Shown here piece after piece: positions 15,334 through 22,629 of a DNA stretch of 28,641 nt. The position numbers were made by a program, and so were the translations under genes. The stretch covers positions 1-28,641 of the forward strand of contig DASSVP010000055.1 in NCBI GenBank assembly GCA_035705985.1. The letters are read 5' to 3'. Below the pieces are notes generated by a model. That model did no database searches. It saw only the letters and a program-made list of their open reading frames with translations, and had not been told where the DNA came from. The stretch is from JACVRW01 sp035705985 (GTDB lineage Bacteria; Actinomycetota; Thermoleophilia; Solirubrobacterales; Thermoleophilaceae). How positions within the stretch are numbered: the first letter of the stretch is position 1; every line of letters starts with the position of its first letter.

Positions 15334-15339
15334 ACCCTA
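15334..15339 (-). promoter_or_regulatory. Candidate leaderless -10 box TAGGGT for fxsA operon
   Basis: TAGGGT on the minus strand ends 6 bases before GTG 15327. A perfect TTGACA (minus strand, 15354-15359) lies upstream, but with a 14-base spacer, which is shorter than usual. The box lies next to the opposing -10 at 15341-15346. Confidence 0.5.
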
Positions 15340-15340
15340 C

Positions 15341-15346
15341 TATCCT
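15341..15346 (+). promoter_or_regulatory. Candidate leaderless -10 box TATCCT for the DUF59 gene
   Basis: TATCCT ends 6 bases before ATG 15353; TACTAT at 15338-15343 overlaps it as an alternative. There is no Shine-Dalgarno in the 25-base gap. Any -35 would lie in the first codons of fxsA. Confidence 0.5.
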
Positions 15347-15352
15347 CGTCCT

Positions 15353-15655
15353 ATGTCAACCGTGACCGTGGACGACGTCCAGGAGGCGCTCACCAACGTC
15401 ATCGACCCTGAGCTGGGGCTCGACTTCGTGGAGCTCGGGCTGATCTACGAGGTCGAGGTCGAGGGCGGCGACGTCTTCGTCAACTTCTCGCTCACGTCGC
15501 CCGGGTGCCCCATCGGGCCGCAGGTCGCGGAGCAGATCCAGGAGTTCGTGGGCGAGCTCGACGGCGTGAACGCCGTCCACCCCAAGATGACCTTCACGCC
15601 GCCCTGGACCCCCGACATGATGAGCGAGGAAGCGAAGTTCGCTCTGGGCTACTGA
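15353..15655 (+). CDS. MIP18/DUF59 family metal-sulfur cluster assembly factor (100 aa)
   Basis: A complete MIP18 (DUF59) domain: VQEALTNVIDPELGLDFVEL (residues 6-25), GLIYEVEVEGG, and VNFSLTSPGCPIGPQV with the conserved cysteine. It ends with VHPKMTFTPPWTPDMMSEEA. Relatives are SufT and PaaD, which help mature or insert iron-sulfur clusters, and cytosolic Fe-S assembly proteins. It is cytosolic. Length and C-terminal PPWTPDMMSE match stand-alone bacterial members. It is separated from sufB, which is at the other end of the window. ATG 15353 is the only sensible start and has a -10 box 6 bases upstream. Confidence 0.92.
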   Translation: MSTVTVDDVQEALTNVIDPELGLDFVELGLIYEVEVEGGDVFVNFSLTSPGCPIGPQVAEQIQEFVGELDGVNAVHPKMTFTPPWTPDMMSEEAKFALGY

Positions 15656-15687
15656 GCGCCCTCTGAAGTGCCGATAACCGCCTGAGG

Positions 15688-16734
15688 GTGGCGGCTCGGG
15701 TCCACACCGTTCAGGAGGAGCGCACGCTCGCCGGCACATTGGCCGGTGTTCTGTTTCTGACTGCCGGAATCACCGCTCTCATCCTGCTGCTCGTGCCGGG
15801 CGTCGAGAACGCCCACCGGAACTGGGTGGTGGCGCTCGCCGCCGTGTGCGTCGCGTGGGGCATCTTCTGCGTGGCATTCGCCGAGCCGGAGCAGCACGGC
15901 GCCTGGTTCTGGCACGCGCCCGCGATCGGCGCGATCGGGGTGGTCGGCGGCGTGGTCGCCTCCACCGGCGGCGCCAACTCGCCCGCCCGCTTCTACTTCT
16001 TCTTCCTGCTGGTCTACGCGGCGTACTTCTACCGCCGCCACGACGCGGTCCCGTACGTCCTCGCCTGCGTGGCCACGGCGCTGGTGCCGCTGCTGTACGA
16101 CCGCAACGCGGTGGCGGAGGGCTACATCGGCGAGCTGATCGTCGTCTGCCCGGCGTACCTGGTGCTCGGCCTGTTGATCGTCAAGGGCAAGGAGTTGCTC
16201 GTGGAGCTGCGCGAGCGCGCCGAGGCGCTCGCACTGCTCGACCCGCTCACCGAGCTTCCGAACCGCCGCGCGATGCTCGACTGGCTCACGGTCGAGACCG
16301 AGCGCGAGCCGCCGAGCGGCCTGCTGCTGGTGGACCTCGACGGCTTCAAGGACGTCAACACCGCGCACGGCTATCCGGCGGGCGACGCGGTGCTTCGCGA
16401 GACCGCCGCTCGGCTGCGCCGCTGCGTCCGGACGGACGACATGGTCACGCGGCTCGGCGGCGACGAGTTCGCCGTGCTGGTTCCGCGTGCGACGAAGCAC
16501 GCGATGACGCTGCTGTCCGAGCGCGTCCTCGACACGCTGCGCGACCTCGACTACGACGACATCCGTGTGACCGCGAGCGTCGGCTGGGTGATCTACCCGG
16601 ACGACGCGGCATCCGTCGACGACCTGATCGCGGCCGCCGACTTCTGCCTGCGCGGCGCGAAGCTCACGGGCAAGGACCGCGCGCTGTCCGCCCTCGACTG
16701 GTCACCGGACGACGGGAACGAAGTCGCGGCATAG
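15688..16734 (+). CDS. Membrane diguanylate cyclase, GGDEF domain (348 aa)
   Basis: Six hydrophobic segments fill residues about 14-165, for example VLFLTAGITALILLLV, FWHAPAIGAIGVVGGVV and YLVLGLLIV. A short helical linker (ELRERAEALALLDPLTELPN) leads into a GGDEF domain. The active-site GGDEF is intact near residue 257. RTDD five residues before it is a complete I-site (RxxD), so product inhibition by c-di-GMP is expected. The enzyme would make c-di-GMP from two GTP in response to a signal sensed in or near the membrane. The sensor is not a named family I recognise. GTG 15688 has TAACCG ending 7 bases upstream, a weaker version of the -10 seen elsewhere. Its stop lies 7 bases before the next start. 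Confidence 0.92.
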   Translation: MAARVHTVQEERTLAGTLAGVLFLTAGITALILLLVPGVENAHRNWVVALAAVCVAWGIFCVAFAEPEQHGAWFWHAPAIGAIGVVGGVVASTGGANSPARFYFFFLLVYAAYFYRRHDAVPYVLACVATALVPLLYDRNAVAEGYIGELIVVCPAYLVLGLLIVKGKELLVELRERAEALALLDPLTELPNRRAMLDWLTVETEREPPSGLLLVDLDGFKDVNTAHGYPAGDAVLRETAARLRRCVRTDDMVTRLGGDEFAVLVPRATKHAMTLLSERVLDTLRDLDYDDIRVTASVGWVIYPDDAASVDDLIAAADFCLRGAKLTGKDRALSALDWSPDDGNEVAA

Positions 16735-16735
16735 T
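16730..16735 (+). promoter_or_regulatory. Candidate leaderless -10 box CATAGT
   Basis: CATAGT ends 6 bases before GTG 16742 and contains the TAG stop of the GGDEF gene. It matches TATAAT at four of six positions. No Shine-Dalgarno is present in the 7-base gap. Confidence 0.4.
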
Positions 16736-16741
16736 TGCCGC

Positions 16742-17491
16742 GTGCCCCGGCTGCGACTCCTGGAGGACTCCTTCGCTGACGATCCCGCTCTCGATGCGGC
16801 CGTCTCGCGCGCGCTGATGTTGCGGGTCGCCTCGGGAGCGTTACCTGAGACGCTTCGGATCGCGCCGACCGGCACCACGGTGGCATTCGCGAAGCGCGAC
16901 GCCGTGGCGCCCGGCTATGCCGAGGCGGTGCGGGCCGCTCGCGTGCGCGGGTTCGACGCCACCCTGAGGCTGGCCGGCGGGCGGGCGGCCGTCTTCCACG
17001 AAGGCACGATGGAGGTCGGGCACGCCGTGCCGGACGCGGAGCCGCGCGGCGGCATCCACGACCGCTTCGCGCGTTCCACGGAGCGGCTCGCCCGCGCGCT
17101 GGCGCGCCTCGGCGTCGACGCACGCGTGGGCGAGGTGCCGGGCGAGTACTGCCCGGGCCGCTACAGCGTGAACGCGCGCGGCGTCGCGAAGCTGGCCGGG
17201 ATCGGCCAGCGGGTTGTGGGCGGCGGGTCGCACACCGGCGTGGTCCTGGTCGTGGAGGGAGAGGACCGGATCAACGGCGTGCTCGAGCCGGTCTACGCGG
17301 CGCTCGGGCTCGACTGGGAGCCGGCCGCGAGCGGCTCGGTGCGCTCGGAGGCGCCCGGCGCAACCTGGGCCGCAGTGCACGACGCGATCGTCACCGAATA
17401 CGGACGCGAGTACGAACTGGTGCCCGCCGAACTGGACTCCGAGACGCTGGCGATGGCCGAGACGCTCACGCCTGAGCACCGAGTGAACTAG
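16742..17491 (+). CDS. Lipoate-protein ligase / octanoyltransferase family protein (249 aa)
   Basis: BPL/LplA/LipB fold: RLAGGRAAVFHEGTMEVGHA (residues 78-97) corresponds to the R-x-x-GGGAV-x-H nucleotide/lipoyl pocket. VPGEYCPGRYSVNARGVAKL and AGIGQRV carry the conserved Cys and Lys, and GGGSHTGVVLVV follows. Members attach lipoyl or octanoyl groups to E2 and GcvH proteins. The Cys in EYCPGRYS is where LipM-type octanoyltransferases carry theirs, but I cannot assign LplA versus LipM with certainty. It is cytosolic. GTG 16742 lies 7 bases after the cyclase stop. It ends 97 bases before the convergent hydrolase stop. Confidence 0.82.
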   Translation: MPRLRLLEDSFADDPALDAAVSRALMLRVASGALPETLRIAPTGTTVAFAKRDAVAPGYAEAVRAARVRGFDATLRLAGGRAAVFHEGTMEVGHAVPDAEPRGGIHDRFARSTERLARALARLGVDARVGEVPGEYCPGRYSVNARGVAKLAGIGQRVVGGGSHTGVVLVVEGEDRINGVLEPVYAALGLDWEPAASGSVRSEAPGATWAAVHDAIVTEYGREYELVPAELDSETLAMAETLTPEHRVN

Positions 17492-17514
17492 GGGCGGGCG
17501 CCCCCGACTTCCCG

Positions 17515-17559
17515 GGTGGCGCAGGTTGTTCACGACAGTGATGAAGAAGCTGCGCCACC
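17515..17559. terminator. 10-bp inverted repeat between convergent genes
   Basis: GGTGGCGCAG (17515-17524) pairs perfectly with CTGCGCCACC (17550-17559). Inside the 25-base loop a 4-bp TCAC/GTGA hairpin can also form. A short GGGGC/GCCCC hairpin lies at 17491-17504, right on the upstream stop codon. There is no T tract. As it sits between two convergent stops it is best read as a two-way terminator or RNA-end hairpin. Confidence 0.45.
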
Positions 17560-17588
17560 GGCGCTCGGCCGGGCGTCGGTGCGGTCGT

Positions 17589-18479
17589 TCAGGCCGGCTG
17601 CCTCGCCGCCGCGCGCGCGGCGTTGTTCGCGATCGCGTCCACGAATGTCGGCCAGAGCTCCCTTGGCAGGTCGTGGCCCATCTCGGGGATCTCGACGAAC
17701 CGGGCGCCCGGGATCGCGCGGGCCGTGGCCTGGCCGGCTCGGAAGGGCACGAGCGGGTCCTTCTCGCCGTGGATCACCACGGTCGGCACGTCGAGCTCCC
17801 GGAGCGCCGGCGTCCGGCTCGGCGACGCGAGGATCGCTGCGAGCTGCCGTGCTGTGCCCGCCGGGTGGTGCCCGCGGTCGTAGGTCGCGGCAGCGCGCTC
17901 GCGGATGCGCTGCTCGTCGGCGTCGTACCCCGGCGAGCCGATCGTCCTGAACACCCGCACGAAGTACTCCACGTAAGCGTCCCGGTCGCGCGGAGCGCGC
18001 CGCATCAACACGCTCCAGACGCGCAGCTTCGGCGTGCCGCCGCGACGGTCGCCGGTCGTGGACAGCATCGAGGCGAGCGAGAGCACGCGTTCCGGCCGCG
18101 CGATGGCCATCGTCTGGGCGATCATCCCGCCCATCGAGGTCCCCACGATGTGCGCGCGCTCGAAGTCGAGGTGGTCGAGCAACCCGAAGGTGTCGTTCGC
18201 CATGTCCTCGAGCAGGTAGGGCACGGGGGTCGACATGCCTGCCATCAGGCGCATGACGTTCGGAACCGGCGCACGCACCTGCGTCGAGCGCCCGGCGTCG
18301 CGGTTGTCGAAACGGATCACGAGGAAGCCGCGCTCGGCGAGCAGCTCGCACAGCTCGAGGTCCCAGTGGATGAGCTGCATGCCGAGGCCCATCACCAGCA
18401 GCATCGGCTCGTCGGAGGGGTCACCGATCGTCTCGTAGACGAGCTCGACATCTCCCACGTTGGCGCGCGCCTCGGTCAC
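17589..18479 (-). CDS. Alpha/beta hydrolase (296 aa)
   Basis: Alpha/beta hydrolase with LLVMGLGMQLIHWD (oxyanion region, residues 28-41) and FDNRDAGRST. The nucleophile is in GTSMGGM (about 123-129), the acid in HGEKDPLVP and the histidine in EMGHDLP. The FDNRD and MGLGMQ signatures are typical of a large group of alpha/beta hydrolases in actinobacteria that includes lipases and esterases of the aclacinomycin-methylesterase type. It has no signal peptide, so it is cytosolic. GTG 18479 overlaps the upstream CocE-like stop by four bases (GTGA), so it is the third gene of an operon with WS/DGAT. A role in acyl-ester turnover is inferred from that context. Confidence 0.88.
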   Translation of the reverse strand: MTEARANVGDVELVYETIGDPSDEPMLLVMGLGMQLIHWDLELCELLAERGFLVIRFDNRDAGRSTQVRAPVPNVMRLMAGMSTPVPYLLEDMANDTFGLLDHLDFERAHIVGTSMGGMIAQTMAIARPERVLSLASMLSTTGDRRGGTPKLRVWSVLMRRAPRDRDAYVEYFVRVFRTIGSPGYDADEQRIRERAAATYDRGHHPAGTARQLAAILASPSRTPALRELDVPTVVIHGEKDPLVPFRAGQATARAIPGARFVEIPEMGHDLPRELWPTFVDAIANNAARAAARQPA

Positions 18480-20218
18480 CGTCCGGGAAGGAATACCCGG
18501 ATTCCCGAAACCCTGACCGCAAAGCGGAAGTTGCTGGTGCGCAGGAAGAGCGGGTCGCGGCCGACGAGCTCGAGCCGCGCCACGTGTCCGCGCCGGAAGC
18601 GCCAGCCGTTTCCGAACAGCTGGAAGAGGATCTCGCCGCTCTGGTTGTCGCGCAGGCGGTAGACCCCGCGCGTCACGAGCGTCATCCGCCCGCGGTGCAC
18701 GTCCCACAGCCGCGCCGCCAGGAAGCCGCCGCGGCCGCGGGTGCGGATGCTCGCCTCCACGGTCGGCATCCCGAGCAGCGTGAACGGGCGCCGGACACGG
18801 CGGTTGACGAGAGCCGTGCCGCGTGCGCGCCGTGCGCTCACCCGGTTGCACGCCGCCCCGCCGATCGGGTCGATCGCGCGGGCCGTCGCGCGCCGCCCGC
18901 CGCTCGAGCGCACGACCTGGGGGCGCGCTCGGCGCAGTGCGAGCACCAGCGGATGGAGGCGCTCCCAGTTCTCCGCCCGGAACGGGCCTCCCTCACGCGC
19001 GGCAGTTGGACAGGTCTGCGTGAACGCGAGCACGCTGCCGTGAGCCGGCGGGCGGCCCTCGCGCTTCAGGTACGCGTCGAAGAACGCCCCGCCCTGGGCC
19101 GTGGTCGCGGTTAGCGAGCGTGCCTTGTTCTGCCCCCGCGGGTGGCCGAGGTCCGCGAGCTGGAGCGAGATGCGCGCGCCGGGGACGGCCGTGAAGGTCC
19201 GGTACACGCGAAGCGCCTCAGGCGCCGGGAACAGATCGTCCGTCCAGCCGTTCTGAACGAGCAGCGGCGGGCTCGGGCCCGACAGCCCGGCCCAGCTGTG
19301 GAAGCGCGTGAGCTCACGGCCGGCCGCGAGCGCGCCCCGGCGTAACGGCTCGCCCTGGTCCGAGAGGGCCTTCCAGGTTGTTAGGTCCGCGTTGAAGGGC
19401 CCGCCCTGCGGCGCGTAGAAGCCCGTCGCGCTGCCGCTGGCGTAGAGGCCGTCGAGGTAGCTCTTCTTCATCACCCCGGCCGGCCGGATGCCCTGATTCC
19501 GGCGCGGCGTCCGGAAGTCGAGGAAGCGCCCGTTCGGCTGGAGCGCGGAGGTGAGATCGGACGCCGCCCAGCGGGCCCACGCGGCGGCGATCGACAGCGG
19601 CCTCCCTGCCGGGCTCTGCCACGGGACGAACGAGCCGTCCTCGAGGCGCACGCGGTTGCGGAGCCGAGCAAGATTGAGCGACTGGATCCCGCCGTACGAG
19701 ATGCCTGTGACGCCGATGGCGTCGGGCCGGATGACGCCCTGGTCCACGAGTAACCCGAGCAGATGCTGGGTGTCGCGCCCCTCGTAGCGGTGGTCGGCCA
19801 GGTGGATCCAGCCGCGATCGCAGCCAGGGGACGTACGCGAATCGAGGGCGCCGCACGAGCGACCGAAGCCGCGGGCGGAGTAGTTCACGACGGCATACCC
19901 CAGCCGGGCCAACGCGACGTTGTCGTACGCGCCCGCCGGCTGGGGCGTCTCGAACGACGTCTTGCTCCCGCCCCAGCCGTGCAGCATGACGATCGCCGGG
20001 AACGGGCCGTCGCCGCTCGGCGGAAGCGTCACGTCCACGTCGAGCGGCACGCCGTCCCAGCTCGGCACGCGCTCGGCGTCGGTCGCGGTGGGGCAGAAGA
20101 GCACGCCGTCCTGCGGCAGGCAGGCGTGTCCGAACGGAGCCGGTGGAGCCGCGTGCGCGGCGGGCGCGAGCAGGCCTGCGGCCGCGAGTGCGGTGACCGC
20201 CGAGATCGTGCGGCGCAT
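18476..20218 (-). CDS. Exported CocE/NonD (peptidase S15-like) hydrolase (580 aa)
   Basis: A signal peptide (residues 1-23, ending AAHA) precedes an alpha/beta hydrolase domain: IVMLHGWGGSKTSF, YSARGFGRS, the nucleophile in GISYGG, acid in NGWTDDLFP and histidine in LGHPRG. The C-terminal 180 residues (from about GGPFRAENWERL) fit the jelly-roll domain of the X-Pro dipeptidyl-peptidase/CocE family. Members hydrolyse esters, acyl groups or proline peptides; which applies here cannot be told. It acts outside the cytoplasmic membrane. The ATG at 20218 shares one base with the upstream stop (TGATG), and its own stop overlaps the next start, so the three genes are coupled. Confidence 0.88.
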   Translation of the reverse strand: MRRTISAVTALAAAGLLAPAAHAAPPAPFGHACLPQDGVLFCPTATDAERVPSWDGVPLDVDVTLPPSGDGPFPAIVMLHGWGGSKTSFETPQPAGAYDNVALARLGYAVVNYSARGFGRSCGALDSRTSPGCDRGWIHLADHRYEGRDTQHLLGLLVDQGVIRPDAIGVTGISYGGIQSLNLARLRNRVRLEDGSFVPWQSPAGRPLSIAAAWARWAASDLTSALQPNGRFLDFRTPRRNQGIRPAGVMKKSYLDGLYASGSATGFYAPQGGPFNADLTTWKALSDQGEPLRRGALAAGRELTRFHSWAGLSGPSPPLLVQNGWTDDLFPAPEALRVYRTFTAVPGARISLQLADLGHPRGQNKARSLTATTAQGGAFFDAYLKREGRPPAHGSVLAFTQTCPTAAREGGPFRAENWERLHPLVLALRRARPQVVRSSGGRRATARAIDPIGGAACNRVSARRARGTALVNRRVRRPFTLLGMPTVEASIRTRGRGGFLAARLWDVHRGRMTLVTRGVYRLRDNQSGEILFQLFGNGWRFRRGHVARLELVGRDPLFLRTSNFRFAVRVSGIRVFLPGR

Positions 20219-21696
20219 CAGGAGGCGGGCGTCTTCCTCCGCGCCTTGCCCGGCGTGCCGTCCTTCTTGCGGCCGTTCGTCTTCGCGTTCGACTTCGCTG
20301 CCTTGCGCGCGGCGGCCAGCAGCTCGGCGAGCGAGTCCTCGAGCTCGCCGGCGAGGGCGTCGATGTCCGGCATCGCGTCGTAGTCCGCGAGCAGCCCGAA
20401 GTCGACCCTGCCGTTGTAGCTCATGATCGCGATCGCGAGGGCGTGGTTCTCGGGCAGGAACGCGATCGGGACGATCTGCTCCATCTCGCGGCCGAGCAGG
20501 TAGAGCGGGAATTGCGGACCCGGGACGTTCGTCACGATCAGATTGAACAGCCGGGTCGAGAAGTTGAGGCGCGACGCCTGCGCCAGCAGCGTGGGCGGAG
20601 CGAAGTCCTGGAGGCCCGCGATCACCTCGGCGCCGAGCGCCTGTTTCGACTCCTTCAGCTGGCCCATGCCGCGCTGGACCACTCGTAGGCGCTCCACCGG
20701 GTCGTCCACGTACACGGGGAGCGGCCCGCGCATCGCCGCGATGCGGTTGCCGAGCGAGCCGCGCTCGTCCTCACCGCGAATCGACACCGGCACGAGCGCG
20801 CGCAGCTCGACTCCCTGCGTGCGCACGCCGCGGTCCCGGAGCCACGTGCGCAGCGCGCCCGCGACCACCGCCAGCACGGCGTCGTTCACGGTCCCGCCGA
20901 GCGCGTTCTTGACCTCCTTGAAGTCGGCCAGGCGGCTCTCCACCCAGCGCACGCGGCGGTGCGGGCCGATCGGCACGTTGAGCGGAACCTCGGGCGCGGG
21001 GTTCAGCCCCGCCCAGACGACCTCGCCCACGCCCTCCGCTGCCTCGCGCACCTTCTCGAGCGTCTCGCCGGGGCGCTGCAGCGCGCCGACTGCCTGGCCG
21101 GCGAGGCTGAAGGGGGTCTTCACGAGGCCGATCACGCCCTCGGCGACAAGCTCGGCGTCGGACGGCTCGGGCTCGGGCGTCCACGGCTCGCCGGGCTCGG
21201 GCTCGGACGGCACCGGGGAGAGGTCGAACAGCACCGTCGCGATGTCCACGCCCGAGACGCCGTCCACGAGCGCGTGGTGCGTCTTCGAGATGAGCGCGAA
21301 ACGGCCGTCCTCGAGCCCGTGCACGATCCAGAGCTCCCAGAGCGGCTTCGAGCGGTCCAGCCGCTGGGAGAAGATGCGTCCCAGGAGCTCGCGCAGCTGG
21401 TCGTCGCCGCCCGGCTTCGGCAGCGCCGTGTGGCGCACGTGGTAGTCGAGGTTGAAGGTCGGGTCGTCCACCCAGAACGGCCTCCCGGCGTCGAGCCGCG
21501 GGAACGCCAGCTTCTGGCGATAGCGCGGGACGAGCCCCAGCCGCGCCTCCAGGTGCGCGCACAGCTCGGCGCCCGCCGGCGGCGGCCCGTCGAATGTGGC
21601 GAGCGCGCCCACGTGCATGTGCGAGGCCTGCTTCTCCTGGGCGAGGAACGAGGCGTCGACCGCGCTCAGGCGGTCCTTGTGGCCCTGGTTCGCCAT
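20218..21696 (-). CDS. Wax ester synthase / diacylglycerol O-acyltransferase, WS/DGAT family (492 aa)
   Basis: Full WS/DGAT architecture: LSAVDASFLAQE at the N-terminus, KPLWELWIVHGL (about 117-128), the catalytic HHALVDG (His140-His141...Asp145-Gly146), GGTVNDAVLAVVAGAL and NVPGPQFPLYL. It transfers acyl groups from acyl-CoA to diacylglycerol or fatty alcohols at the inner face of the membrane, making storage lipids. A Pro/Glu-rich loop follows the catalytic domain (EPEPGEPWTPEPEP). The C-terminal 30 residues are strongly basic (Lys/Arg). ATG 21696 lies 6 bases after TAGGCT. The next two genes are hydrolases in the same operon, which suggests a neutral-lipid or ester metabolism unit. Confidence 0.93.
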   Translation of the reverse strand: MANQGHKDRLSAVDASFLAQEKQASHMHVGALATFDGPPPAGAELCAHLEARLGLVPRYRQKLAFPRLDAGRPFWVDDPTFNLDYHVRHTALPKPGGDDQLRELLGRIFSQRLDRSKPLWELWIVHGLEDGRFALISKTHHALVDGVSGVDIATVLFDLSPVPSEPEPGEPWTPEPEPSDAELVAEGVIGLVKTPFSLAGQAVGALQRPGETLEKVREAAEGVGEVVWAGLNPAPEVPLNVPIGPHRRVRWVESRLADFKEVKNALGGTVNDAVLAVVAGALRTWLRDRGVRTQGVELRALVPVSIRGEDERGSLGNRIAAMRGPLPVYVDDPVERLRVVQRGMGQLKESKQALGAEVIAGLQDFAPPTLLAQASRLNFSTRLFNLIVTNVPGPQFPLYLLGREMEQIVPIAFLPENHALAIAIMSYNGRVDFGLLADYDAMPDIDALAGELEDSLAELLAAARKAAKSNAKTNGRKKDGTPGKARRKTPAS

Positions 21697-21702
21697 CCGC
21701 GG

Positions 21703-21731
21703 AGCCTACCCGTGACAATCCGCTCTGTGAA
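21703..21731 (-). promoter_or_regulatory. Promoter of the WS/DGAT operon, TTCACA-17-TAGGCT
   Basis: On the minus strand TTCACA (21726-21731) and TAGGCT (21703-21708) are separated by exactly 17 bases. TAGGCT ends 6 bases before ATG 21696. This is the only leaderless-type start here with a good -35 (5 of 6 to TTGACA). The -35 overlies the GTG start codon of the divergent peptidase gene. Confidence 0.6.
21714..21719 (+). promoter_or_regulatory. Candidate leaderless -10 box GACAAT for the M28 peptidase
   Basis: GACAAT ends 7 bases before GTG 21727 and matches TATAAT at four of six positions. It lies inside the spacer of the opposing promoter. No Shine-Dalgarno is present. Confidence 0.4.
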
Positions 21732-22611
21732 GCTGTTGGGGATCGTGCTTGCGGTTCAGGTCGTACTCGGATTGACGCTCGTGGCGCTCGTCGCCACCGA
21801 CAACCTGCCGTTCACCGGTGACGGCGAGGCGGACGGCAGCACGGCGCCCGCCGCGGCGGTCGACCGCTTCGACGGGGCGGCGGCCTTCCGGCTGCTGCGC
21901 CGGCAGGTCGAGCTCGGCCCGCGCCCCGCGGGCTCGCCGGCGTCGCGCCGGCTCGCCGACCTGCTCCAGCGAATCGTGCCCCGCGGCCGCTACCAGGACG
22001 TCCCCGGCGGCCTTCGGAACGTGATCGGCACCGTGCGCGGGCGCGAGCCCGGCTACATCGTGGTCGGGGCGCACTACGACACGAAGGACATCCCCGGTTT
22101 CGTGGGCGCGAACGACGGGGCGTCGGGCACCGCCGTCGTCGCGCAGCTCGCGCGCACGATCCGCCGCCCGCGGCACACGATCCGGTTCGTCTTCTTCGAC
22201 GGCGAGGAGTCGCCCCGCAACGCCTCGGACGCGGACTTCCAGGAGAAGGGCCTGCGCGGGAGCAAGGTCGCCGCGGCGGCGTTCTCGAGGGCGCGAGCGA
22301 TGGTCCTGCTCGACTTCGTCGGCGACCGCGAGCTCACGATCCGGTACGAGAGCAACTCGTCACCCGCGCTCTGGCGGCGCCTCCGCGACGCCGCTCGCCG
22401 CGCCGGCGCCATCCGCTTCTTCCCCGAGGGCAACCAGGGCCCGATCTCCGACGACCACATCCCGTTCCTCCGCCGCGGCGTGCCCTCGATCGATCTGATC
22501 GACTTCGACTTCCCCTGCTGGCACCGCCGCTGCGACGACATGTCTGCCGTCTCGGCGCGGAGCGTCAACGCCGTGGGGGAGACCGTGTTGAGGCTCGTGC
22601 GCGACCTCTGA
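21727..22611 (+). CDS. Membrane-anchored M28 family metallopeptidase / glutaminyl cyclase-like (294 aa)
   Basis: An N-terminal hydrophobic helix (residues 3-25) acts as signal or anchor. The M28 zinc ligands follow: VVGAHYDTK (His), GANDGASGT (Asp), VFFDGEES (catalytic Glu and ligand Glu), LLDFVGD (Asp) and CWHRRCDD (His). The pattern with FFDGEE and a WH...D block late in the protein resembles both aminopeptidases and glutaminyl-peptide cyclotransferases. It would act outside the membrane on peptides. GTG 21727 is preferred over the in-frame GTG at 21712 because GACAAT lies 7 bases upstream and the hydrophobic helix starts directly. It is divergent from the WS/DGAT operon. Confidence 0.87.
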   Translation: MKLLGIVLAVQVVLGLTLVALVATDNLPFTGDGEADGSTAPAAAVDRFDGAAAFRLLRRQVELGPRPAGSPASRRLADLLQRIVPRGRYQDVPGGLRNVIGTVRGREPGYIVVGAHYDTKDIPGFVGANDGASGTAVVAQLARTIRRPRHTIRFVFFDGEESPRNASDADFQEKGLRGSKVAAAAFSRARAMVLLDFVGDRELTIRYESNSSPALWRRLRDAARRAGAIRFFPEGNQGPISDDHIPFLRRGVPSIDLIDFDFPCWHRRCDDMSAVSARSVNAVGETVLRLVRDL

Positions 22612-22615
22612 TCGC

Positions 22616-22621
22616 TAGCCT
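22616..22621 (+). promoter_or_regulatory. Candidate leaderless -10 box TAGCCT for ispH
   Basis: TAGCCT ends 8 bases before ATG 22630. It sits 4 bases after the peptidase stop. No Shine-Dalgarno and no clear -35. Confidence 0.45.
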
Positions 22622-22629
22622 CACCTCGG

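Noticed and set aside
15354..15359. Perfect TTGACA on the minus strand as the fxsA -35
   Set aside because: The spacer to TAGGGT is only 14 bases and the hexamer comes from the start of the DUF59 coding sequence (ATGTCAACC), so chance is likely; mentioned but not called.
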